From: Streptomyces sp. Edi4
GTDB lineage: Bacteria; Actinomycetota; Actinomycetes; Streptomycetales; Streptomycetaceae
Direction: 5' to 3'
Assembly (NCBI RefSeq): GCF_040253615.1
Contig: NZ_JBEJGY010000004.1
Span: 4,588,001 to 4,652,000, forward strand
DNA: 64,000 bases
Shown here: piece by piece, positions 50,342-58,630 of the stretch
Layout of the letters: every line of letters begins with the position of its first letter
Numbering within the stretch: the stretch's first letter is position 1
Position numbers and translations under genes: made by a program
The notes under the pieces: generated by a model
What the model was told of the DNA's origin: nothing
Seen by the model: the letters and a program-made list of their open reading frames with translations, nothing else
Database searches by the model: none

Positions 50342-51157
50342 TCAGCTCTGCCGCGGTTTGGTGGCACCGAGGGCCAGCAGCAGGCGACGGTCCGCGGCCC
50401 GCTCGAATTCATGCAGAGCGTCCTGCCGCAGTTCGCTCAGGCGCTGGCAGAGATCCGAGTCCAGTTCCCGTCCGGTCCGGAAGAGACGCTGATCGCGGGC
50501 GAGCTCGATGGCCCTGGCGAAGAGGGCTGCCTGTGGACTGGTCACGCCGGTTCGAGTGGCGAGATCCCTCTCCAACGCCTCGATCCACAGACGGCTACGC
50601 ACCTCCGGCGGGGAAGCATCGAAGATCGCGCGCTGGTAGGCGACCGGGTGCGCCGTCACCTCGTCGTAGGAGCGCGGGAGTTCGTCGCGGTGGGCCGAGA
50701 CCCAGTGGGCCGCGACATTGTTCTCCTCGGCGGCGATCGTGGGCGGTTTACCGGTGAGCAGCATCCGCGCCGCGGTCAGGGTTCCGCTCCACAGCACCCG
50801 CAGGGAAGGAATGCCGGAGTGGGCAGCCTGGGGCGCGGATTCGTCGTAGCGCATCCGGCCGAGCACGCACACGACGCTGATGGTGCGCCGCGGTCCGAGC
50901 GTGCGCATCAGCGGCACCGCCATCGCGAAGCCCGTCCAGGCCCGGGTCTCATCGCCCCTGGCCCGCAGCAACGTAGGTGCCCAGGGCGCGTGTGCGCCGA
51001 GTGCCTGTGCCCGCCGCTCCCGGACGTCGGGCCGGTCGAGCGGTACGACTGCGAGCCGGTCGCCGGAGGCACGGGCGACCTCGCGGGAGATCTTCCGACA
51101 GGTTCCGCAGGTGGCGTCGTAGGCGAGCAGGAAGCGTACGGGCGTTGTTGTGGTCAT
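50342..51157 (-). CDS. Thioredoxin-fold CxxC protein of the candidate peptide cluster
   Basis: This 271-residue protein begins MTTTTPVRFLLAYDATCGTC. The C-x-x-C at Cys17/Cys20, in a YDxxCxxC context, followed by RKISREVARASGDRLAVVPL, resembles DCC (DUF393)-type thiol-disulfide oxidoreductases. Residues 75-270 are helical and have no recognised domain (PRRTISVVCVLGRMRYDESA, AHWVSAHRDELPRSYDEVTA, WIEALERDLATRTGVTSPQA). The ATG overlaps the ABC transporter stop by four bases (ATGA), so it is the last gene of the precursor-JmjC-ABC unit. A role in disulfide formation or reduction of the exported peptide is a plausible guess; the precursor has two cysteines. Confidence 0.72.
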   Translation of the reverse strand: MTTTTPVRFLLAYDATCGTCRKISREVARASGDRLAVVPLDRPDVRERRAQALGAHAPWAPTLLRARGDETRAWTGFAMAVPLMRTLGPRRTISVVCVLGRMRYDESAPQAAHSGIPSLRVLWSGTLTAARMLLTGKPPTIAAEENNVAAHWVSAHRDELPRSYDEVTAHPVAYQRAIFDASPPEVRSRLWIEALERDLATRTGVTSPQAALFARAIELARDQRLFRTGRELDSDLCQRLSELRQDALHEFERAADRRLLLALGATKPRQS

Positions 51158-52962
51158 CGGTACTTCTCCGTGACGCGAACCGGCCGGAGCGCGGGGCGCT
51201 GGGCGTGGTCCTTGGCGAGCAACGAGGCGTAGAGCCCACCGCGTGCCTGGAGTTCGGCGTGGGTGCCCTGTTCGACGACACGGCCCTGGTCGAGCGCGAC
51301 GATCTGATCGGCGTTCCGGACGGTGGACAGGCGGTGGGCGATGGTGATGGTGGTCCGGCCCTTCGACAGCTGGTCGAGGGCCTGTTGGACGAGATGCTCG
51401 GTGCGGGTGTCCAAGGAGCTGGTCGCTTCGTCGAGCACCAGCACGCGTGGATTGCGGAGCATGGTGCGGGCGATGGCGAGGCGCTGCCTCTCGCCGCCGG
51501 AGAACCGGAAACCACGTTCGCCGACAACTGTGTCGTAGCCGTCCGGCAGGTTTTCTATCAGCTCGTGGATGCGGGCGGCTTTCGCCGCGGTGATGACTTC
51601 CTCGGCCGTGGCTTGGGGGTTGGCGAAGCGCAGGTTGTCCCCAACCGTGGTGTGGAACAGGAAGGTCTCCTGGGAGACGACGCCGACGATGGAGGCCAGT
51701 GAGGCGAAGTCCAGGTCGCGGACGTCGACACCGTCGATGGTGACCCGGCCGGATGTGGCGTCGTACAGCCGGGGGATCAGGTAGCCCAGGGTCGTCTTTC
51801 CCGCGCCGGTCGCTCCTACTATGGCCAGGCGGCTGCCGGCGGGTACGTCCAGGGTGACGTCCCGCACCACCGGCTTGCTGCCGTAGGAGAAGCCGACGTT
51901 CTCCAGCCGGACGTGGCCGCGCGGATGACGCAGCCGTACCGGGCGCTGGGGCTCCGCCATCTCGACGGGCAGGTCCAGGTACTCGAAGATGCGCTCGAAC
52001 AGGGCGAGTGAACTTTGCAGGGTGATACCGACCCCGAGCAGCGATACCGTCGGCCCGAAGAGCCCCTGCTGCAAGGTGGTGAACGCCACCAGTGTGCCGA
52101 TGGAGATCGCCGGACGGCCGTCATGCCCCGTCACCCCGGCCGTCCAGTAGATGGCGATGGGCATCGCGGCCATGATGATCTGCATCGATGCCGCGCGCCA
52201 TCGCCCCATCATGGCTGAATTGACCGTCAGCTCCGTGAGGCGCCCGGACTGCTGGGAGAACTGCTCGATGAGCGTGGGGGTGCGGCCCATGACACGGCCC
52301 AGCAGGAAACCGCTCACCGACAGCGTCTCCTCCACCATGACCGACAGCACGGCCATCTGCTTCTGGCGCTCGCGGGTGACGGTCCGCCGCTGGCTGCCGA
52401 CGTTCCGGCTGATCAGCGCGAAGACCGGCACCATGAGCAGCGAGATGACTGTCAGCTGCCAGTCCAGGGCGAGCATGGCGATCAGGCTGGATACCACCGT
52501 GGTGATATTGCCGACGATGCTGCCGGACAGCGTGGTGATGACCGAGCCCATTCCGCCGATGTCGTTGGCGAGTCGGGACTGCATCTCTCCGGTGCGCGTG
52601 CGGGTGAAGAAGGCCAGCGGCATGCGTTGCAACCGTGCGTACACGGCGATCCTCAGATCGTTCATCATGCGTTCGCCGACCGCGAGTGACAGGTACGCCT
52701 GGCCTACGCCCACCCCGCTGGAGACCAGCACCACCACCAGCATGCCGGCCGCCAGTGCGCTCAGCAGTCCGGGCCGCCCGTGCGGCAACGCCACGTCCAG
52801 GATGGCCCGCAGCAGGAAGGGCGGCACCATGGCGAGGGCGGAAGACGCCGCGACCAGGACCAGCATCACCCCCAACCGGCCCCGATAGGGCCGCAGCAGC
52901 CCCAGGATCCGCCGTAACGGCACCTTCGGCACGGCGTCCGGATCCGACTTCGGCGCGCCCAT
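51154..52962 (-). CDS. ABC exporter, membrane and ATPase domains fused
   Basis: This 602-residue half-transporter starts MGAPKSDPDAVPKVPLRRIL at ATG 52962 with GGAGAGAGA upstream. Residues 20-310 form the six-helix exporter domain (PYRGRLGVMLVLVAASSALA, AFFTRTRTGEMQSRLANDIG). Residues 355-580 form the ATPase: Walker A GATGAGKTT, Q-loop VVSQETFLF, signature FSGGERQR, Walker B VLVLDEATSS and H-loop TIAHRLS. No N-terminal C39 peptidase domain is present, so leader cleavage, if any, is done elsewhere. It is of the MsbA/lipid-drug-peptide exporter class. It sits between the JmjC gene (35 bp) and the CxxC gene (overlap) and probably exports the cluster product. Confidence 0.93.
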   Translation of the reverse strand: MGAPKSDPDAVPKVPLRRILGLLRPYRGRLGVMLVLVAASSALAMVPPFLLRAILDVALPHGRPGLLSALAAGMLVVVLVSSGVGVGQAYLSLAVGERMMNDLRIAVYARLQRMPLAFFTRTRTGEMQSRLANDIGGMGSVITTLSGSIVGNITTVVSSLIAMLALDWQLTVISLLMVPVFALISRNVGSQRRTVTRERQKQMAVLSVMVEETLSVSGFLLGRVMGRTPTLIEQFSQQSGRLTELTVNSAMMGRWRAASMQIIMAAMPIAIYWTAGVTGHDGRPAISIGTLVAFTTLQQGLFGPTVSLLGVGITLQSSLALFERIFEYLDLPVEMAEPQRPVRLRHPRGHVRLENVGFSYGSKPVVRDVTLDVPAGSRLAIVGATGAGKTTLGYLIPRLYDATSGRVTIDGVDVRDLDFASLASIVGVVSQETFLFHTTVGDNLRFANPQATAEEVITAAKAARIHELIENLPDGYDTVVGERGFRFSGGERQRLAIARTMLRNPRVLVLDEATSSLDTRTEHLVQQALDQLSKGRTTITIAHRLSTVRNADQIVALDQGRVVEQGTHAELQARGGLYASLLAKDHAQRPALRPVRVTEKYR

Positions 52963-52997
52963 AGCGTCTCTCTCCGTCCCGTGTGCGTCCACAGCTG

Positions 52998-54230
52998 TCA
53001 GCGCAGGGTGAGGAAGCCCTCGCCCAGCAAGGTGCGCACCAGCGTCAACCGGCCGACTTCGTCCAGGTCCCCGGGGATCGTCTGCGCGGTGAACCACTCC
53101 GTGCCGTGCTGAGCAACGTGGCGCACCTCCTCCGCGACCGCGTCGGGAAACTGCACGGTCTTGTTGTGGAAGTGCAGCCGCACCACCCCGGGTGCCTCCG
53201 TGAGCTGCCACTGGACGCCGGGACGACGGCGGAGCCGGGTGTCCGGACCGGTGCGCGGCAGCTCCTCCAGGTCCAGCAGATGACCCCGCAGCAGCGGGGA
53301 GGACACGGAGGTCACCCGCTCCGCCGCCCGGGCAGTCATCTCCGCCGGTGACAACTGCTCCCGCAGCGCGTCCAGCAGCTCAGTGAACTCCGTCTCCGTC
53401 CGCTGGCGCACGGCCGCGTCCCGGTCGAACCCGACCGGCAGCGAACGGCGGAACCGCACATCCTCAGCGGCCAGCTCGGTGAGCGCGTCCTGAAACGCCT
53501 GTATCCACAGCACCGGGTGGATTCCGAGCGTCACGTGCAGCGAAGCGGTTTCGTTGGCGGCGCCGGAGTGGATCGTCCCGCGCGGCATGTACAGCAGATC
53601 CCCGGCCCGCAGCTCGAACTCTCGCGTCGGATCCGGGGCCGGCCGCGACTTGTCGTACGGCCGGTTCGCGAGCGGCAGCTCGTACGGTTCGTCGGCCAGG
53701 CGCCAGACCTTGCTGCCATAGACCTGGGCGATGAACACATCGTGCATGTCGTAGTGCGGTGCGAAACCCTGCGAGCCCGGCGGCGTCAGATAGATGTTCA
53801 TCTGCACCCGCGCGCCCAGCTCGTGCCCCAGCGCCGACGCCACCCGCTGCAACGACTCCCGTCGGTCCTGCAACGAGTTCACCACGATCGTCGATCCGCC
53901 GCGGTAGCGCGCGTAGAGAGCCTCCAGGGCGTTCGTCCCGCTGTTGCGGCCCCCACCCGCCCCGAGCTCCGATACCGGAGTCTCTTTGCCGTCCACCACC
54001 ACTCGGATGTTGTCCAGTCCTATGCCCGCGAGGGACAACGCGTGATCGATGCCGTCCAAGGTCAGCAGATCCTCGAAGTGCCCCGGGTCGTTTCGATGAA
54101 CTACCAAGGGCTGCTGCTCCCAGTGCTCCTTGAAGAAACTACCTACTGAAACAGGCCGAAGCAGTCGTTCGAGCTCGGGAGTGGAAACCATGAATGGGAT
54201 AGCGGGTGCACCAGCCGAGACAATCGTCAT
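52998..54230 (-). CDS. JmjC/cupin-type 2-oxoglutarate and iron-dependent oxygenase
   Basis: This 410-residue protein has a cupin_4/JmjC-like fold, the family of ribosomal oxygenases such as YcfD/ROXA that hydroxylate amino-acid side chains. Residues 15-60 give the typical lead VSVGSFFKEHWEQQPLVVHR. The iron triad is H159 and D161 (GFAPHYDMHDVFIAQVYGSK) and H221 (DLLYMPRGTIHSG), with Lys174 and Trp176 in the binding pocket region. The C-terminal 170 residues form a helical dimerisation and winged-helix part (LLRGHLLDLEELPRTG). The start at ATG 54230 follows GGGAAGAGGGAAA. It lies directly after the candidate precursor, separated by a hairpin. Hydroxylation of the precursor (Asp, Arg, His or Asn side chain) is inferred from location. 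Confidence 0.85.
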   Translation of the reverse strand: MTIVSAGAPAIPFMVSTPELERLLRPVSVGSFFKEHWEQQPLVVHRNDPGHFEDLLTLDGIDHALSLAGIGLDNIRVVVDGKETPVSELGAGGGRNSGTNALEALYARYRGGSTIVVNSLQDRRESLQRVASALGHELGARVQMNIYLTPPGSQGFAPHYDMHDVFIAQVYGSKVWRLADEPYELPLANRPYDKSRPAPDPTREFELRAGDLLYMPRGTIHSGAANETASLHVTLGIHPVLWIQAFQDALTELAAEDVRFRRSLPVGFDRDAAVRQRTETEFTELLDALREQLSPAEMTARAAERVTSVSSPLLRGHLLDLEELPRTGPDTRLRRRPGVQWQLTEAPGVVRLHFHNKTVQFPDAVAEEVRHVAQHGTEWFTAQTIPGDLDEVGRLTLVRTLLGEGFLTLR

Positions 54231-54284
54231 TTTCCCTCTTCCCTTGTGCGGGCTTTTGACATTTTCTACTGAACTCGGTCCGTG

Positions 54285-54323
54285 GGGGTTCCTGGCCCGT
54301 GCATTGCTCGGACCAGGAACCCC
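54285..54323 (-). terminator. Intercistronic hairpin after the candidate precursor
   Basis: GGGGTTCCTGG at 54285-54295 and CCAGGAACCCC at 54313-54323 form a perfect 11-bp stem with a 17-base loop. It lies 22 bp beyond the stop of the 53-residue precursor and 55 bp before the JmjC start. It has no T run. Such a partial terminator or mRNA-stabilising hairpin between a small precursor gene and its modification genes is typical of RiPP operons, raising precursor message relative to enzymes. Confidence 0.75.
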
Positions 54324-54345
54324 TTTCAGCGAATATCAGTGGCCG

Positions 54346-54507
54346 CTAGCAGCGGTCGCTGTCGTCCCCGGCCCAGCCGTCGTGGCCGCCGGTGTCGCGG
54401 GAGTCGTTGTCGTCCCTCGTGTTGCTCGGGCTGCAGTCGAAGGGGCTCGCGACAATCCCGCTGCCGTGGGTGACCACGACATCCGACGCGTCAAGTGACT
54501 TCGCCAT
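54346..54507 (-). CDS. Candidate RiPP precursor peptide (53 residues, Asp-rich core)
   Basis: The frame from ATG 54507 to TAG 54346 encodes 53 residues. It begins MAKSLDASDVVVTHGSGIVA, continues SPFDCSPSNTRDDNDSRD and ends TGGHDGWAGDDSDRC. The codons have typical streptomycete GC3, unlike the overlapping longer frame on the same strand. The first 22 residues are mildly acidic with a hydrophobic patch, like a leader. The last 31 hold eight Asp, two Cys (Cys25 and the terminal Cys53), three Arg, one His and one Trp. It is the first gene of a unit with a JmjC-type oxygenase, an ABC exporter and a CxxC protein. This is the standard layout of a ribosomally made, modified peptide. No known RiPP class was recognised. 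The ribosome binding site is weak (AAGGATGGATGG). Confidence 0.65.
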   Translation of the reverse strand: MAKSLDASDVVVTHGSGIVASPFDCSPSNTRDDNDSRDTGGHDGWAGDDSDRC

Positions 54508-54913
54508 TTCCATCCATCCTTCGGTGTCGAAAGGGCATGTGCATTGCCCGGCCGGCGGCGTATCGCATGTACGTCGTCGGCCCGGACGGCCGACCCTGGC
54601 TGGTGAGTTCTGTGCTCACCTGCCCGGGAAACAACTCGGCCTTGAGTTGCGCAACACCAGAATGATCGCGGCGAACCCACCCCCGCGTCATTAGCGGAGA
54701 GTCCACTGCTTCTACGCAATGCGAAACCTCCATGGACTTCAGGGAGGTCACGTCGCGCGACGTTGGGCGAGGCCGAGGAGCAGGGCTGTGATGCACAGGA
54801 GCCCGACCAGTCGGTCATGGCTTCCAACGTTGCGGCGATCCCGTCCGCGATCCCGTCCGCCCCGGGTCGCCTGTGGCTCAGGCCGTGGTGAGCATGTCCG
54901 TGGTACGGCGACG
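54508..54913. promoter_or_regulatory. Promoter region of the peptide cluster, A/T-richer than average
   Basis: This 406-bp region between the precursor and the rhomboid-like gene has no credible gene. A frame at 54491-54796 was rejected for poor GC3. The area 54640-54730 is relatively A/T-rich (CTTCTACGCAATGCGAAACC) and is the likely promoter for the precursor unit on the minus strand. No regulator binding site could be fixed, though the two-component system at 55873 is close by. Confidence 0.45.
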
Positions 54914-55759
54914 TCAGAAATGCGGCGGCACCGTTACTTCGTGGGCCTGGCCACGTACCGCTTCACAGCCTTCGCGTTCCGCCCCTTCCGCGCGACACCG
55001 CCGTCCCGGCACCCACAGCCGGCCCTCACCGGCGATCAACAAACCCCGCGATCGCCCCAACCCCGCGACCACCAGCCAAAGTTGGCCGTGCCAGGCCGCG
55101 CGCCCCTCCGTCAGAAGCGGCGCTGCGCATAACGTCAGGCGGTGCGGGTGACGGTGGCGGACGCCGAACGACCGCAGTCCCCAAGCCAGCAGCACGCCGC
55201 TGGACAGCGCTGTCAGGTGACCGACAGCAGCTACACCCATGGTGCCCAAACCGGTCGTAAGGTGCGGCGCCCGCACAGCCAGCGCGGCGAGCGCGACCCA
55301 CCGGTGCCAGGGCCGGGCCCCGACTGCCACTACGGCGGCCAGGGCCGAGATCATCACGTAGGACGGGCCGACATCCAGCGTCGCACGCAGCGCCGGGTCT
55401 GCTCGGCCCGCCGCGATCCGTGCCGCCAGCAGCCCTTCGCTCACCAGCGTGCCAAGGACTTGACCGGCTGCGATCAGCGCGATCGCCCGCAGGTTGCCGA
55501 ACCGGATGACGAGGAACGCCAGTACCACCCCGGTGAGGGCGATGCCGCGCAGGCAGGCCCAGGGATCGGCGCCGAACAGGAAGGTGGAGGCGATGAGCGC
55601 TTCCACAGGATGATCACCCATATTGGCCAGGTTGGTCGATGCCCAGGCGGCCACCGCGTGATTACCGCCGTACGTCAGGGACGCCGCAGCGGCGAGCAGA
55701 GCGAAGCTCCAGGGCACGGGCGAGAGCCATCGGCGGCCGGGCGTCCGGGAGAGATCCAT
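54914..55759 (-). CDS. Rhomboid-like membrane protein with an odd C-terminal extension
   Basis: This 281-residue protein starts MDLSRTPGRRWLSPVPWSFA at ATG 55759. The first 205 residues have six or seven membrane segments with the layout of actinobacterial rhomboid-like proteins: FALLAAAASLTYGG, DPWACLRGIALTGVVLAFLV, LRAIALIAAGQVLGTLVSEG, LDVGPSYVMISALAAVVAVG and GVAAVGHLTALSSGVLLAWG. The Ser in DVGPSYVM and the His in GHLTAL are at the positions of the rhomboid catalytic pair, but the usual GxSG motif is not exact. Activity is therefore doubtful. The last 75 residues (from about RLTLCAAPLLTEGR) are soluble, Arg/Gly-rich and unlike the family, suggesting a lost stop or a frameshift near 55120. 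Confidence 0.65.
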   Translation of the reverse strand: MDLSRTPGRRWLSPVPWSFALLAAAASLTYGGNHAVAAWASTNLANMGDHPVEALIASTFLFGADPWACLRGIALTGVVLAFLVIRFGNLRAIALIAAGQVLGTLVSEGLLAARIAAGRADPALRATLDVGPSYVMISALAAVVAVGARPWHRWVALAALAVRAPHLTTGLGTMGVAAVGHLTALSSGVLLAWGLRSFGVRHRHPHRLTLCAAPLLTEGRAAWHGQLWLVVAGLGRSRGLLIAGEGRLWVPGRRCRAEGAEREGCEAVRGQAHEVTVPPHF

Positions 55760-55872
55760 GGAGCCGACCCTGGCAGGGGTTGCCCGGCCTGCGGATCTGC
55801 CCACGGGATGACCGGCTGATCTCTATCTCTGGACAGACGCGCATGACCGCCCTCCCGGCTAAGGTCGGACGC

Positions 55873-57078
55873 ATGCGAGGCATGGTGGCGAGGCGAGAAC
55901 AGGCGTATCACAAGGGACGGTTGACGGAGCGTCAACTGGTCGGCCTAGATGCTTTTTTGGCCACGGCCTTGATGGCGTCGAACGTCTTGTGGTGGATGCT
56001 CGGCACGCATCGCACGGGCTGGCCGGCGTGGCAGACCGTACTGACCGGCTCGTTGGGCGTGGCCGTCGCCGTCCGGCGGCTGGTGCCACTGCCCGCACTG
56101 GTGGTGGCGTCGGTGGCGATGGCCACCGACGGCGGGCCCAGCTTGATGGGTGTGCTGGCGACCGCCTTGTTGGTGTACGAGGTGGCGGTCGCTCGCCCGC
56201 CGCTTGTCGCGGCGTATGCGTGCGCGGTCGCAGGCGCCGTACAAATCGCCTTGATGGGCCCCCTGCGGGGCATAACAGGGCACGACTACTGGGCGTGGCC
56301 GGGGATGCTCCAAAGCCTCTTCGTCGAGGCCGCCGCCTGGGCGATCGGATGGTCCACGAGACGGGGCCGCGCTTACTCCCGAGGCCTGGTCGAGCAGGCC
56401 GAAGAGCGGGCACAGCTCCTCCTGGTCGAGGAACGCATGCGCATCGCAAGGGAGTTGCACGATGTCGTCGCGCACAGTCTGAGCATCGTCGCGGTCCAGG
56501 CGGGCGTCGGCCACCACGTCATCGGCAGTCGGCCCGACGAGGCCGCGAAGTCCCTGGCCGCGATCGAGACGACGAGCAGGGACGCCCTGGGAGAGCTGCG
56601 TTCGCTGTTGGGTGTCCTGCGTGACGACGACGGTGCCGAATGGCTGCCCGGCGGCCTGGACGACCTCGGCACGCTCCTCGAACAGACCCGACGAGCGGGT
56701 GTCCAGGTCGAGTTGACGACCGAGGGGCGCTCGCGCACCCTGCCCCGAGGGCTGGACCGCGCCGCCTACCGCATCGTGCAGGAAGCCCTGACCAACGTCG
56801 TCAAGCATGCCCACACCAGCCATGCCAGGGCGACGGTCGCCTACGCGCCGGGCGAGGTCGCCCTCACGGTCGTCGATGCCGGAGCCGGCCGCACGTCCAC
56901 CCCGATCACCGAGGGCCACGGCCTGACCGGCATGAGAGAACGCGCCGCCCTCTACGGGGGCGAGGCCCACGCGGGCCCGCTCTCGCCGCACGGCTTCCGC
57001 GTCTCCGTCCGGCTGCCGTACGCCACGGACGAGCGAACATCCCAGCTCCCCGTGGGCGCCGATCTGGAGGGCGCATGA
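55873..57078 (+). CDS. Sensor histidine kinase (NarL/DesK type)
   Basis: This 401-residue membrane kinase starts MRGMVARREQAYHKGRLTER at ATG 55873, with AAGG eight bases upstream. Four to five membrane segments lie between residues 20 and 160 (AFLATALMASNVLWWMLG, ALVVASVAMATDGGPSLMGV). The HisKA_3 domain then has RIARELHDVVAHSLSIVAVQ with the phospho-accepting His. The ATPase domain shows QEALTNVVKHAHTSHARATV (N box) and GHGLTGMRERAALYGGEAHA (G box). The gene overlaps the response-regulator start by four bases, so the pair is translationally coupled. It is divergent from the rhomboid-like gene. The signal is unknown; a role in controlling the adjacent peptide cluster is possible. Confidence 0.92.
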   Translation: MRGMVARREQAYHKGRLTERQLVGLDAFLATALMASNVLWWMLGTHRTGWPAWQTVLTGSLGVAVAVRRLVPLPALVVASVAMATDGGPSLMGVLATALLVYEVAVARPPLVAAYACAVAGAVQIALMGPLRGITGHDYWAWPGMLQSLFVEAAAWAIGWSTRRGRAYSRGLVEQAEERAQLLLVEERMRIARELHDVVAHSLSIVAVQAGVGHHVIGSRPDEAAKSLAAIETTSRDALGELRSLLGVLRDDDGAEWLPGGLDDLGTLLEQTRRAGVQVELTTEGRSRTLPRGLDRAAYRIVQEALTNVVKHAHTSHARATVAYAPGEVALTVVDAGAGRTSTPITEGHGLTGMRERAALYGGEAHAGPLSPHGFRVSVRLPYATDERTSQLPVGADLEGA

Positions 57079-57734
57079 CCGTGCGGGTCGTCGTAGTGGA
57101 CGACGAGACCCTGGTGCGTGCCGGGTTCCGGGTGCTGCTCGAGTCGGAAGACGATCTCCAGGTCGTCGGCGAGGCGGCCGACGGTGCCCAGGCGGTCCGG
57201 TTGATCCGCGAACTGCGCCCCGATGTGGCCCTGATGGACATCCGCATGCCCGGGCTCAACGGCATCGAGGCCATCCGCGCACTGCTCGGCGGCCCAGCTC
57301 CGGTGCCCGTCCACGTCTTGGTGCTCACCACCTTCGACCTGGACGAGTACGTCTTCGAGGCACTCCGCGCGGGCGCCGCGGGCTTCCTCCTCAAGGACAC
57401 TCCGCCCGCACGTCTGATCGACGCCGTGCGGGTGACAGCCGCCGGGGAGTCGCTGCTGTCACCCGGCGTCACCCGCAGGCTGATCGAGACCTACGTCCGC
57501 CGCCCCGGCTACCCCGGCCCCGTCACCCGCACGCTGGACGGGGTGACAGGCCGCGAGCATGACGTGCTGGGTCTCATCGCACGCGGTCTGTCCAACCACG
57601 AAATCGCAGCCGAGCTGTATCTGACCGTTGGCACGGTCAAGACCCACGTCAGTCGTCTCCTGACCAAACTGGGAGCCAGGGACCGGGCCCAACTCGTCAT
57701 CGCCGCCTATGAGAGCGGACTGGCCAATACGTGA
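57075..57734 (+). CDS. NarL/LuxR-family response regulator
   Basis: This 219-residue response regulator begins MTVRVVVVDDETLVRAGFRV at ATG 57075, overlapping the kinase stop (ATGA). The receiver domain has the acidic pair DDE, the phospho-accepting Asp in DVALMDIRMPGLNGIEAIRA, Thr in VLVLTTFDLDEYVFEAL and Lys in GFLLKDTPP. The LuxR-type helix-turn-helix is at residues 150-215: LDGVTGREHDVLGLIARGLS and HEIAAELYLTVGTVKTHVSR. It forms a two-component system with the kinase. It is convergent with the methyltransferase gene 81 bp away. Confidence 0.94.
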   Translation: MTVRVVVVDDETLVRAGFRVLLESEDDLQVVGEAADGAQAVRLIRELRPDVALMDIRMPGLNGIEAIRALLGGPAPVPVHVLVLTTFDLDEYVFEALRAGAAGFLLKDTPPARLIDAVRVTAAGESLLSPGVTRRLIETYVRRPGYPGPVTRTLDGVTGREHDVLGLIARGLSNHEIAAELYLTVGTVKTHVSRLLTKLGARDRAQLVIAAYESGLANT

Positions 57735-57815
57735 GACGCACGGCTCGCGGCGGCCGACGATCCCCAGGCGGGCCGGTGCGGCACGGTGACGTTCGGCCGG
57801 ACCCGAAGTGCCGCG

Positions 57816-58622
57816 TCAGTGGGATCGGGCCACCAACGGGCGTCGGCCCCACGCCGAGATGGTCATTTGGGGAATGTCGATGACTTCCGGATCTTTCAGC
57901 AGCCTGCCGAATTCGGTGAGGTCGGTGTCGGTGATGAGGCCACTGGCCAGGAGGGCGGGGGCAGCCCGGTCGATGAGTGGAGCCCAGCGGTCCTTCTCGA
58001 GCCCGCCCATGCGACCCAGGTTTCCGGAGTAGCTCACCTCGTCGAGTACGTTCCGGGCGAGGAGCGAGGGGAGGCTGCGGGCCCAGGACATGTCGGCGCC
58101 TGCTTCTCGGTAGGTGTGCTGGTAGGCGGCGAGGATGCGCTGGACAAGGGGAAAGGGGGAGTGAGCGGCCGGCAGGTCGTAGGGCTCTTCGACGATCAGC
58201 CAGCCGCCCGGAGAGAGCCAACCGGCGGCTCGGGTGATCATCTCGTCACGGTTGGGAAGGTGGCAGAACAGATAGCGTGCGTGGACGAGATCGAAGGTGC
58301 CGGGCGCGTAGCCCTCTTGCGTGATATCGGCTCGCTGGATTTCCAGGTTCGTGGCGCGGTCGGCGTCGAGGTGGCGCGTGTCCAGGTCGACCGCGACGAC
58401 TCGGCCGTCCGGGCAGCGTGCGGCGAGCCAGTAGGCGATGGAGCCGGCGCCTGCACCAAGTTCCAGGCAGTTCCAGGATGGCTGGACGCCGAGGTGATCC
58501 AGAATGCCCGTGGTGACGGTGTCGACGCTGCCTTGGATGGACTCCAAGCGGTCACGTTCGCGGGGAGCGCCGTTGCTCAGCATGCCGGTGCTGTACGGGG
58601 TGGTGGCGGAGCGCTGGGTCAC
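57816..58622 (-). CDS. Class I SAM-dependent methyltransferase
   Basis: This 268-residue methyltransferase starts at GTG 58622, nine bases after the stop of the MAB_1171c-type gene, with TAGGCGAC in front. An ATG at 58583 is the alternative. Motif I is LELGAGAGSIAYWLAARCPD, motif II VVAVDLDTRHLDADR with the acidic residue binding ribose, and motif IV GTFDLVHARYLFCHLPNRDE. WLSPGGWLIVEEPYDL follows. It resembles UbiE/methyltransferase-25 enzymes that act on small molecules. It is the last gene of the XRE-ImmA-MAB_1171c unit. Its substrate is unknown; a secondary metabolite or a signal-modifying role are both possible. Confidence 0.87.
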   Translation of the reverse strand: MTQRSATTPYSTGMLSNGAPRERDRLESIQGSVDTVTTGILDHLGVQPSWNCLELGAGAGSIAYWLAARCPDGRVVAVDLDTRHLDADRATNLEIQRADITQEGYAPGTFDLVHARYLFCHLPNRDEMITRAAGWLSPGGWLIVEEPYDLPAAHSPFPLVQRILAAYQHTYREAGADMSWARSLPSLLARNVLDEVSYSGNLGRMGGLEKDRWAPLIDRAAPALLASGLITDTDLTEFGRLLKDPEVIDIPQMTISAWGRRPLVARSH

Positions 58623-58630
58623 GGTGTCGC

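Noticed and set aside
54491..54796. Minus-strand frame of up to 100 codons overlapping the start of the peptide precursor
   Set aside because: Its third codon positions are only about half G/C, far below every accepted gene here, and no ribosome binding site or family resemblance was seen.
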